Shown piece by piece: positions 37,470 to 44,431 of a DNA stretch of 58,717 bases. The notes below the pieces were generated by a model. The model ran no database searches. It saw only the letters and a list, made by a program, of their open reading frames with translations, and was not told the origin of the DNA. The position numbers and the translations under genes are program-made. Origin of the DNA: Puniceicoccaceae bacterium (GTDB lineage: Bacteria > Verrucomicrobiota > Verrucomicrobiia > Opitutales > Coraliomargaritaceae); NCBI GenBank assembly GCA_017857255.1, contig JAFMDL010000004.1, forward strand, positions 1-58,717, given 5' to 3'. Numbering within the stretch: the first letter of the stretch is position 1; each line of letters begins with the position of its first letter.

Positions 37470-38897
37470 TTAGAGCTGTGCATCAACGGCACTTTCAACA
37501 CGTTTGATATAGCTTTGCAGGTTAGTGCCTGGCTTCATGTCATAGGCGCGTTTGAGTAGGGGTAAGGCTTTGGCGTATTGCGTCTCGTTGACGAGGAGCT
37601 GTCCGTGCTCAGTGAGTGCTTCGAGTCGAAAGTCTTGATGCCTCGCGGCTTGTTCAAGTTTGAGAATCGCACGTTGCACGAGTTCGCTAATCTTTGTTTC
37701 TGCCTCAGTATCACCCGGAGTCATTTTGGTGCGCAGGTTACGGGCCTGCTTATAGTAAATGCGAGCGAGTTCGATGAGCGCATCAGCTTGGGTCGCATCT
37801 TGTTCGACTATTTGCTCCAATGATTGGCGGGCGGCATTTTGATCACCACGGGCACTGGCGAGCCCAGCTTCAATGGTCAGTAGTTTCATTGTTTGATCTT
37901 TATCTAGGCTGTTGCCGTAGCGAGCTCGTATATCGTTGATGAGTTGTTCGGCGAGCTCATAGGAGCCGTAGGTGTAGAGTATGTCTACGGTTCTTAGTGG
38001 TGTTTCCGCTGGCAGCCCATCTCCAGTTTTGAGTGCTTCTTGATAAGCTTCTAAGGCGAGAGAGAATGCCTGTTGATTCAGGTATATATCTCCGAGCAAA
38101 CCAAGATTTTCAGGGCTGGCCTGACCCATACGACGAATGATTTCGAGAGTGGATGCTGCCTTTGTGTCATCGCCTAAATTAAGATATACGTTGACCATGA
38201 GGCTCCAGTATTCTTGTTCGTCTGGATCTTCTGCAGCGAGATCTTTGAACAGCGCGAGTGCCTCTTCGTATTTGGCAAGATTGTAGAGTGTTTGAGCCAG
38301 TCCGGCGGTCCAGTCAAGATTCTCGGGGCTGTTCAGTACTGCTTGCCGGTAGGCAGTTTCGGCAGGGAGATATTTACCTTTATTCAGAAGGCAGTAGCCG
38401 ATGAGCCCGTAAGTGCGCCCGTCGTTATCACCCAGTTCAACTGCACGGGAAAGTGCTGTGAGGGCTTTATCCAATTCACCTTGCTGTAGATAGAGTAATC
38501 CAAGATTCTTATGTGCTCGTAGGAATTCAGGGTAGTCGCGCACGCATTTTTGGTAGGCTTCGGCTGCCTCTGGTAGGCGTCCCGCTTGAAAGTATAAATT
38601 GGCAAGGACCATCTGGATCATGCCACTACTGCCGCTGTTGACCTGTGCCTCAAGCATTTCTGTGGCTTGTGCCGGTTTTTTCGGAATGAGTTCCACTAGC
38701 TCCTTGAGGAGCTTTATCTCCTCTGGCTTAGGGCTTGGCTCACGTTGGGCCAGCGCAGCGTAGGATCCAATGAATCGGTCAATGAAGGCGGTGTCACTAA
38801 ATGTGCGTTTAAGCATATCCGGTGAAGTCGCGAATTGAGCATGTGTGGTACACGCGAAGGTCAGTAGCAGGAGAGTACGGATCAAGATGCGTTTCAT
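37470..38897 (-). CDS. Exported TPR-repeat protein of the TonB operon
   Basis: The 475-residue protein has a signal peptide (cleavage near CTTHAQ) and about ten TPR-like repeats, for example GRLPEAAEAYQKCVRDYPEF, GELDKALTALSRAVELGDN and AKYEEALALFKDLAAEDPD. It is the last gene of the operon, five bases after tonB. In the proteobacterial TtpC-type TonB systems a periplasmic TPR protein sits at the same place and is needed for, or stabilises, the energising complex; that role is inferred here from position. Confidence 0.85.
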   Translation of the reverse strand: MKRILIRTLLLLTFACTTHAQFATSPDMLKRTFSDTAFIDRFIGSYAALAQREPSPKPEEIKLLKELVELIPKKPAQATEMLEAQVNSGSSGMIQMVLANLYFQAGRLPEAAEAYQKCVRDYPEFLRAHKNLGLLYLQQGELDKALTALSRAVELGDNDGRTYGLIGYCLLNKGKYLPAETAYRQAVLNSPENLDWTAGLAQTLYNLAKYEEALALFKDLAAEDPDEQEYWSLMVNVYLNLGDDTKAASTLEIIRRMGQASPENLGLLGDIYLNQQAFSLALEAYQEALKTGDGLPAETPLRTVDILYTYGSYELAEQLINDIRARYGNSLDKDQTMKLLTIEAGLASARGDQNAARQSLEQIVEQDATQADALIELARIYYKQARNLRTKMTPGDTEAETKISELVQRAILKLEQAARHQDFRLEALTEHGQLLVNETQYAKALPLLKRAYDMKPGTNLQSYIKRVESAVDAQL

Positions 38898-38902
38898 AAT
38901 AA

Positions 38903-39568
38903 TTAATTACTGAGGGAGAAGGCAATCGGGGCGATCATGGTGAAGGGCACTGGCTCCCCGTTTTGCATGCCAGGTTCAAATTTCCACTGCCTAACTGCAT
39001 CCACTGCATAGGCATCAAAGGCTGGATGGTCAGATTTTTTTACAGTGGCATCGACCACATTGCCTTGTTTGTCGATATCGAAGCGGATGTAGACTCGACC
39101 TTCGATACCTTGGTTTTTCAAAGCGGGTGGGTAAATCGGCGCGATTTGCCGTGTGGGGCGGGGCTTGTTATCCAAGTCGCGAAAATTGATAAAGTTCATG
39201 GATAGCGCTTGAGCCCCGACACTAAAGTCTGGGACAGAGAGGTCCGAGCTGGCAAGGTTGCCGCCGGTTCCTGGATTTAGAGCCACATCGAGTTGGTCTA
39301 AACTGAGTTTGGGCGGCTCTTTTTCGATGGTGTCCATCGGCTCAGGCTCAGGCTCGTCTTCTTGAATGTCTTCTTCTATATCTTCGATTATTGGTGGAGT
39401 GTATGCGACCAGTTGCTCATCGTAAGATTGCGCTGGTTTTTGGACATCCCCGAGTATTTGGGCGAGAGCCATCACTATAAAAATAACGATAGAGACTGCG
39501 AAGCCCAGAACCATAGCGATGGGCATGTCTCGTTGAGAGGTCGGCGTGCAATATGTGTGGGATTTCAT
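38903..39568 (-). CDS. tonB: TonB protein
   Basis: The 221-residue protein transmits energy from the inner-membrane ExbB-ExbD motor to TonB-dependent receptors. It has one membrane helix (about residues 16-38), a short acidic, proline-containing spacer (EDEPEPEPMDTIEKEPPK) and a C-terminal TonB domain (about 135-221; IYPPALKNQGIEGRVYIRF and AVDAVRQWKFEPG). The spacer is short compared with E. coli TonB, which may limit reach across the periplasm. The gene follows the second exbD by six bases and precedes the TPR gene by five. Confidence 0.93.
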   Translation of the reverse strand: MKSHTYCTPTSQRDMPIAMVLGFAVSIVIFIVMALAQILGDVQKPAQSYDEQLVAYTPPIIEDIEEDIQEDEPEPEPMDTIEKEPPKLSLDQLDVALNPGTGGNLASSDLSVPDFSVGAQALSMNFINFRDLDNKPRPTRQIAPIYPPALKNQGIEGRVYIRFDIDKQGNVVDATVKKSDHPAFDAYAVDAVRQWKFEPGMQNGEPVPFTMIAPIAFSLSN

Positions 39569-39574
39569 CCGTGC

Positions 39575-39982
39575 CTAGTCCTTGAGTGTGGATATGCTAA
39601 TCTTTTTAGCCCCAGCGCGTTTGCATTCGCTCCAGACTTTTGAGAATACATTATGATCGGCATTCAAATCCGCCTGAATGATCACTGGCATTTCGTTTTG
39701 CAAAATGTTCTGCTTCACATGAAGGCTTACGCCGGCCAAGCTGATTTCACGACTCCCGTAGATGATCCTATTATCTGCGGTGATTGCTAGAATGAGGCTA
39801 TTTTTTTCTAAGTTTGCGTCGGTTAGAGCAAAGGGCTTGTCGATCGTTGCGTCGGGTTTTTCAACGAACACTGTAGTGACGATAAAAAAGATTAGCAGGA
39901 TGAAGATACAGTCGATCATCGGAGACAGATTGATTTCTGCTGTTTCGTCCTCTTTGGAGTATATGGATCTGCGGTATGCCAT
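39575..39982 (-). CDS. exbD: ExbD-type biopolymer transport protein, second copy
   Basis: The 135-residue protein has the ExbD layout: short cytoplasmic N-terminus, one membrane helix and a periplasmic domain. The helix LSPMIDCIFILLIFFIVTTV contains the conserved aspartate used for proton flow. The ATG at 39982 is one base after the stop of the first exbD; a longer frame reaching 40201 overlaps that gene and is not supported. The two ExbD proteins share nearly the same membrane segment but have different periplasmic parts, as in other systems with tandem ExbD. Confidence 0.92.
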   Translation of the reverse strand: MAYRRSIYSKEDETAEINLSPMIDCIFILLIFFIVTTVFVEKPDATIDKPFALTDANLEKNSLILAITADNRIIYGSREISLAGVSLHVKQNILQNEMPVIIQADLNADHNVFSKVWSECKRAGAKKISISTLKD

Positions 39983-39983
39983 A

Positions 39984-40388
39984 TTAGTCAATGGTGCTGA
40001 AGCTAAGCTTTTCTGCGCCTGCTTGTTTTGCCCGATCCCAGACTGCGACCAGTAAGCCGTGACGAGATTTTCCGCTGGCCTCGATACTGACAGGGGTGTC
40101 TTTGCCGATGAGTCCATTGCGGACAATTTCGTTGACCTGGGCGAGGGCAATCTCTTGCCCTTTAAATAGTACCTTACTGTTTGCAGTAATGGTAAAAGCA
40201 ACGTTTTCGCTTTCTTGGTTAGAGGGCAGTACGGTGCTGTCAGGCTTGTTCAATTGAATACCAGCTTCTTCAACGAAGACTGTAGTGACGATGAAAAAGA
40301 TTAGCAGTATGAAGATACAGTCGATCATCGGCGAGAGATTGATCTCTAACTCATCATCTGATTCATCCAGCAAACTTCGACGGGGCAT
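39984..40388 (-). CDS. exbD: ExbD-type biopolymer transport protein, first copy
   Basis: The 134-residue protein is the first of two tandem ExbD subunits. The membrane helix with the catalytic aspartate is INLSPMIDCIFILLIFF (Asp23). Its N-terminus is acidic (DESDDELE). The gene starts four bases after the exbB stop. Within the complex ExbD forms the rotor-like core inside the ExbB pentamer and contacts TonB. Confidence 0.92.
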   Translation of the reverse strand: MPRRSLLDESDDELEINLSPMIDCIFILLIFFIVTTVFVEEAGIQLNKPDSTVLPSNQESENVAFTITANSKVLFKGQEIALAQVNEIVRNGLIGKDTPVSIEASGKSRHGLLVAVWDRAKQAGAEKLSFSTID

Positions 40389-40392
40389 AGTG

Positions 40393-41007
40393 CTAAGTGG
40401 TTATCAAGTTTTTCGCCCCCAGATTAAGGCAGGTGAGTGTGAGACTTTCCAGTCGTGCGAGCTTGGCCTCTATTTGGTGTGCCCTTCGTTGAATAAACAT
40501 CACCAAGAATAACGCAGGTAATGCGATGATCAATCCAGTCTCTGTAGTTACCAGCGCTTCGGAGATTCCTGAGGCGACTACGGTCGCCGTCTCGCCGCCA
40601 CCGCTAGTGGCAATGCCGAAAAAAGTTTGCAGCATCCCGAGTACGGTTCCGAGTAGTCCGAGCAAGGGAGCAGCCGCAACTAGGCATTTTACAAATTTTA
40701 ATTGTTGTTCAATGATTGCCAACTGGGCGATGCGTACTTCATCGAATCGGTTGCGCACGGTCTCTACCGACTGAGTGTTCTTCTGAGTGTAGCGAATAAT
40801 TTCTTTAACCCGGCCCTTTGCTTTTTCTGGTTGCTCTACCCACTCACGCCAAGCGAATTCCTCGTTACCAGGCAGGTTAGTGCGCGCTATATAAAGCACT
40901 AGCCGAAAGGCCTGTGTATATAGTAGAAAGGCCAGCAGAAACAACGGTCCCATGACCCAGCCACCGCTTAGCCATATTTCAAAAATTTTCTGTAAAGAGA
41001 CTTCCAT
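40393..41007 (-). CDS. exbB: ExbB/TolQ/MotA-type proton channel subunit
   Basis: The 204-residue inner-membrane protein has three membrane helices. The conserved paired-helix region reads APLLGLLGTVLGMLQTFFG and is followed by GISEALVTTETGLIIALPA, both classical MotA/TolQ/ExbB signatures. It forms the pentameric ring around ExbD. It is a normal-length ExbB lying 14 bases after a second, much longer ExbB-like gene. The two probably act together, as in TtpC-type systems. Confidence 0.93.
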   Translation of the reverse strand: MEVSLQKIFEIWLSGGWVMGPLFLLAFLLYTQAFRLVLYIARTNLPGNEEFAWREWVEQPEKAKGRVKEIIRYTQKNTQSVETVRNRFDEVRIAQLAIIEQQLKFVKCLVAAAPLLGLLGTVLGMLQTFFGIATSGGGETATVVASGISEALVTTETGLIIALPALFLVMFIQRRAHQIEAKLARLESLTLTCLNLGAKNLITT

Positions 41008-41021
41008 TGTGAGCGACTTGC

Positions 41022-42434
41022 CTACGAGTCTTTATTCTTGATGCCGTGTATGCCATTGACGAATGAGATGGCGACTTGCTCCAGCTGTCCGATCTTTTGT
41101 CGAGCCATGCGTGAGAGGAGCCCGTGCACTACGAGCACTGGGATTGCAACAATCAGCCCAAACTCAGTGGTCACCAACGCTTCGGAAATACCTGAAGCCA
41201 AGCCCTTGGGGTCACCAGTGCCATAGATAGTAATCAGCTGGAAGGTTTTAATCATGCCAATCACTGTTCCCAGTAAGCCCATCAATGGCGCGGCAGCAGC
41301 TGCTAGCGCGAGGAAAGCGAGGAAACGCTCTAGCTTAGGACGCACTTCGAGGATCTTTTGAAATAAAAGCTCTTCGATGATCTCACGTTTCTCAGCTCCA
41401 CGTTCCAGACCAATCAATAGCATTTGCGAACAAACGCCGGGTACCGCTTCGGCTTGTGAGCGTGCCTTCGCTTCGTCGCCTTCAATCAGCGCATTTAAGA
41501 CTCCATCAACTGCCGTCGGCTTGGCGGTTTGGAAGCATGTAATTTCTCGAATTTTGAACAACGCCAGCAATAATGAAAGGCCGCCGAGTGCGATAATGCA
41601 GTAACCAACCACGCCACCGTCTTGGATGTGTTGGAGGATGGTTTTGCGGACCTTGGCTTTTTTCAAAGCTTTTCCTAGTGTGGCATCTAATGGTAATTCG
41701 CCAGTGGCGTTTTGAGCGACTGCTTGAATCGCTTCGGCTTGTTCTAGAGTAAAGCCCGATGCCACAACTGCATCGGGATTATTGGCTTCGCGCTCGACGA
41801 TGCCCGCCGCATCGCTTATATGGGAGGCAAAATAAACTTGCGGGCCAATGGACACGAAGGTGCCCGCTTCGAGTTTCCCTGACGGTGTCATCGCATTGCC
41901 ATCGTAGCGATGTCCCCCAAGAGCCGCATCGATTCGTGCAATCGCCGCTTCGACCAGCTCGATTTGTTTCAAGCGCTTTTGTTGCTGACTTACATCTACA
42001 TCGTCTTGCACCAGCTTAGCTTGCTCAAGTTGCTGCATGTAGATCGGTAACTCGCTCAGGTCAATGCGTGCTTCAAATTCTCCGATAAATTCATTCAAGC
42101 GATTGACGATAAAGTTTTGTTGATCCCGCAAGACGCTCACGCGGCCGCGCAGATTGTCTAAGTTAAGCGTGCGACTATCACGCTGAGTCAGTAAACGATT
42201 ACGCTCTCTGCGCACCTCGATCACCTCAGCCTCTAATGTGGCAATTTGAGTCGATAAAGGCAGCTTTTCCTTTTCAATCTGCTGACGTACTTGGCTCAGC
42301 GTATCAACCGCCTGGCGTAAATCCTCATCAGCCCGTGCCTGAGCTTGGTTGAAGGCTTGGGCTTGCACGCAATACGTGGCCAAGAGACTTACCACGACGA
42401 TGCTGGCAGTTTTAATTTTATTATAAGATTGCAT
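41022..42434 (-). CDS. TtpC-like ExbB with long periplasmic coiled-coil domain
   Basis: The 470-residue protein has a signal peptide (cleavage near YCVQAQA), a long coiled coil (about residues 30-150, rich in R, E, Q and L), a small periplasmic domain, and then a MotA/TolQ/ExbB domain (about 275-460) with AAPLMGLLGTVIGMIKTF and GISEALVTTEFGLIVAIPV. This is the build of TtpC, a helper found in Vibrio and other TonB2/TonB3-type operons. The start is the ATG at 42434; a TTG at 42446 is a poorer choice. It follows the DUF3450 gene closely. Confidence 0.88.
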   Translation of the reverse strand: MQSYNKIKTASIVVVSLLATYCVQAQAFNQAQARADEDLRQAVDTLSQVRQQIEKEKLPLSTQIATLEAEVIEVRRERNRLLTQRDSRTLNLDNLRGRVSVLRDQQNFIVNRLNEFIGEFEARIDLSELPIYMQQLEQAKLVQDDVDVSQQQKRLKQIELVEAAIARIDAALGGHRYDGNAMTPSGKLEAGTFVSIGPQVYFASHISDAAGIVEREANNPDAVVASGFTLEQAEAIQAVAQNATGELPLDATLGKALKKAKVRKTILQHIQDGGVVGYCIIALGGLSLLLALFKIREITCFQTAKPTAVDGVLNALIEGDEAKARSQAEAVPGVCSQMLLIGLERGAEKREIIEELLFQKILEVRPKLERFLAFLALAAAAAPLMGLLGTVIGMIKTFQLITIYGTGDPKGLASGISEALVTTEFGLIVAIPVLVVHGLLSRMARQKIGQLEQVAISFVNGIHGIKNKDS

Positions 42435-42453
42435 GGGTAAAAGCAATTTGAGG

Positions 42454-43218
42454 TTAGCGGATCTCTACAGGTATATTTACGAAGTCGAGCTGATCGGTCT
42501 CGCCTGAATAGGTTGCGATAAAGCGACGTACATCGGATGCTGATTCGTTGCGCGTAGACCACTCCCAGCCGTCAGGGCCGGGTAAGCCCACACCGGCAAA
42601 TTTGCCAGCATCATCCACATAGACTGCGAAAGCCAACCCCCAGTAAAGGGTGGTTACACGCTCTTGAACTCCGGTGCCAGAAATGTCGCGTGCGTCAGTC
42701 TGCAGAGTGAGTGTTCCGTTAAACTTCTCTGCCTGAGAAAGCACGCCAAGGACCGTCAGCAGGCGTTGACCTAGTACTTTTTTTGTTCTGGTCGCATCTT
42801 CTGGAATGTTTTGCAGCAACGGCGTGACTTTAATTAACAGGGGGGAGGGGAAGCGACCTGAAAGCTCTTGAATCGCTCCCTCTAGGGCGCTCACCTTGAC
42901 TGCCAACATCTCGTTGGAACGCTGGATTTCTTCTCGCTCCGCCTGCAGGATCTCACGTTCTGTATCTGCTGATGTGCTGGTATCAGAGAGTATTTCGACG
43001 GCGCGCTTCAATGCTGCTAGCTCATCTTTGAGGATGCCCCCCGAAGTTTCTAGCATCGCTTTATCTCCCAGCCAGCTTGCTCGCTCGTCTGCGATGATTC
43101 GGCGAGTTTCGATCCACTTGTCGATTTTCTTTTCTGTGATGGCGATACTCTCAGCAGATCCATTTACGCTCAGGGTGCTTACTAGTAGAAGGGATGAGAG
43201 GAACAAAATTCGTTTCAT
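42454..43218 (-). CDS. DUF3450 family periplasmic coiled-coil protein, TonB-associated
   Basis: The 254-residue protein has a signal peptide (cleavage near NGSAES), a coiled coil (about 30-120; EREEIQRSNEMLAVKVSALE) and a C-terminal domain with VTTLYWGLAFAVYVDDAGK, the profile of DUF3450. In proteobacteria DUF3450 genes open operons with ttpC, exbB, exbD, tonB and a TPR gene, exactly the order seen here. It probably helps the periplasmic part of the energising complex. It is the first gene of the operon; an inverted repeat lies in its leader. Confidence 0.88.
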   Translation of the reverse strand: MKRILFLSSLLLVSTLSVNGSAESIAITEKKIDKWIETRRIIADERASWLGDKAMLETSGGILKDELAALKRAVEILSDTSTSADTEREILQAEREEIQRSNEMLAVKVSALEGAIQELSGRFPSPLLIKVTPLLQNIPEDATRTKKVLGQRLLTVLGVLSQAEKFNGTLTLQTDARDISGTGVQERVTTLYWGLAFAVYVDDAGKFAGVGLPGPDGWEWSTRNESASDVRRFIATYSGETDQLDFVNIPVEIR

Positions 43219-43248
43219 AATAAAATAATGGGCAGGGGATTTAATACT

Positions 43249-43265
43249 GCTACTTCCAAAGTAGC
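43249..43265. promoter_or_regulatory. Inverted repeat in the leader of the TonB operon
   Basis: Seven-base arms GCTACTT and AAGTAGC with a three-base centre lie 31-47 bases upstream of the DUF3450 start codon. It could be an operator or a leader hairpin. There is no regulator in the window to assign to it. Confidence 0.3.
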
Positions 43266-43316
43266 TGTCTATAAATTAACGAAGCTTTCCACGAATTAAT
43301 CGAGTCCAGCTTTGAA

Positions 43317-43338
43317 AGCGTACTTAATTATGTACGCT
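43317..43338 (-). terminator. Hairpin after the secreted-protein gene
   Basis: Seven-base arms AGCGTAC (43317-43323) and GTACGCT (43332-43338) with an eight-base loop, 32 bases after the stop codon of the gene at 43370. Only three T residues follow on the minus strand, so termination would be weak. Confidence 0.4.
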
Positions 43339-43369
43339 ATTCTATAAACCGAAGATAATCGTAGTATTA

Positions 43370-44239
43370 TTAGCGGCTTAATCCGACGGCATCAGCAAGG
43401 CTATCTTGTGAAATTCGGATTTCATCAAATGTGACTGTAGGCATTCCGGCAGAAAAGCATGACACGATCATGCCACCGAATAAACCACGCCCAGAATTTT
43501 TTATTTCCCGGCGAATATATTGGCCAACTTGCTCCGGCTCACTACCTAGTTCAGCCAATCGCAATGCGGATTCAGAAAAGTCATTGTTAGCAAAATGAGT
43601 TGCTTGGTCGTCATCCAACACCCACATGTTCAAAATAATCGACTTACGCTTACCTGCGACTGGTAGATTTTCGATTTGCCAAATCACCAAGTAGGTCGAG
43701 TTCGGCAGACAAGGCGCGCCTGCTTCGCTTTTAGTTACACGATCTTTACCTGCTGCGATCATGCCATATTCTGAGCCCCATTGTTTCGGGCAAAATGCAA
43801 AGGTCGCTGACCGTGGAGTTAACGGATTTTGACTCGGAAGTGAGAGTAATAAGCCAATTGAAGACTCAGTTTTTAAGGCGTTTGCGCTGAAACGAAAGCT
43901 CCCATAGACATCGCCTTTGTAGCTTTCAATAATCTGTCGCATAGCGAGGCCTTTACCAATTGAATTAGGTTTGCGCTCACCCCTGACTTCTAATGAGCCG
44001 CGAACGGAGTCAAACCCTTTGATTTCTATATCTGTTGCCTGTATAAGGGGCTTTCCCGTAGTTACCTGCCAAGTGCTGGCCCATCCATTGCTAGTATTAC
44101 CGATGCGCGTTGCATCGCTGCTAGCGAGCAGAACCGAATCCTGCTCAGTCATATCAAAACCTTCATAAATATTGCCGCGAACCGCGCTTGTTAAAAAAAG
44201 TAGAAGAGTTGTGACGAAAAGTGGAATTAGTGTTTTCAT
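43370..44239 (-). CDS. Secreted protein with lectin-like features, divergent from the receptor
   Basis: The 289-residue protein has a signal peptide (cleavage near AVRGN). The pattern from residue 24 onward (IYEGFDM, then GKGLAMRQI, VYGSFRFSANAL, and a closing VTFDEIRIS) is typical of secreted concanavalin A-like beta-sandwich proteins common in Verrucomicrobiota and Planctomycetota, where a central part often reads as a LamG-like domain. The closing segment FDEIRISQDSLADAVGL is a frequent ending of such domains. No catalytic residues are evident, so it may bind a glycan at the surface. It shares a 192-base control region with the TonB-dependent receptor, which ties it to the glycan-use locus. 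Confidence 0.6.
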   Translation of the reverse strand: MKTLIPLFVTTLLLFLTSAVRGNIYEGFDMTEQDSVLLASSDATRIGNTSNGWASTWQVTTGKPLIQATDIEIKGFDSVRGSLEVRGERKPNSIGKGLAMRQIIESYKGDVYGSFRFSANALKTESSIGLLLSLPSQNPLTPRSATFAFCPKQWGSEYGMIAAGKDRVTKSEAGAPCLPNSTYLVIWQIENLPVAGKRKSIILNMWVLDDDQATHFANNDFSESALRLAELGSEPEQVGQYIRREIKNSGRGLFGGMIVSCFSAGMPTVTFDEIRISQDSLADAVGLSR

Positions 44240-44329
44240 AGTTAATACTGCTTAAGGTTGTATGAGCTTATGCTCGTTCAAATTATAGTTGATTGGAGGC
44301 TTGTTTAGAAATACTGCAATTTCTTACTT

Positions 44330-44359
44330 GCATTAGTGTGCATAAAAGTGCATTAATGT
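44330..44359. promoter_or_regulatory. Three 10-bp direct repeats in the receptor control region
   Basis: Three copies follow one another without a gap: GCATTAGTGT (44330), GCATAAAAGT (44340) and GCATTAATGT (44350). They lie 73-102 bases before the receptor start. A -10-like TATTCT is at 44381-44386 with no good -35 box, so the repeat would end at the -35 position, as expected for an activator site. The same element occurs at 56169-56186. Confidence 0.55.
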
Positions 44360-44431
44360 TCCTCTTGTTTTCGTCAACTGTATTCTGAAAGCAACTTAAA
44401 CTTTATCCAAACCCATAGCCACTACTTATTT

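Noticed and set aside
39983-40201. N-terminal extension of the second ExbD
   Set aside because: The longer frame overlaps the first exbD gene by more than 200 bases; the ATG at 39982 directly follows that gene's stop.
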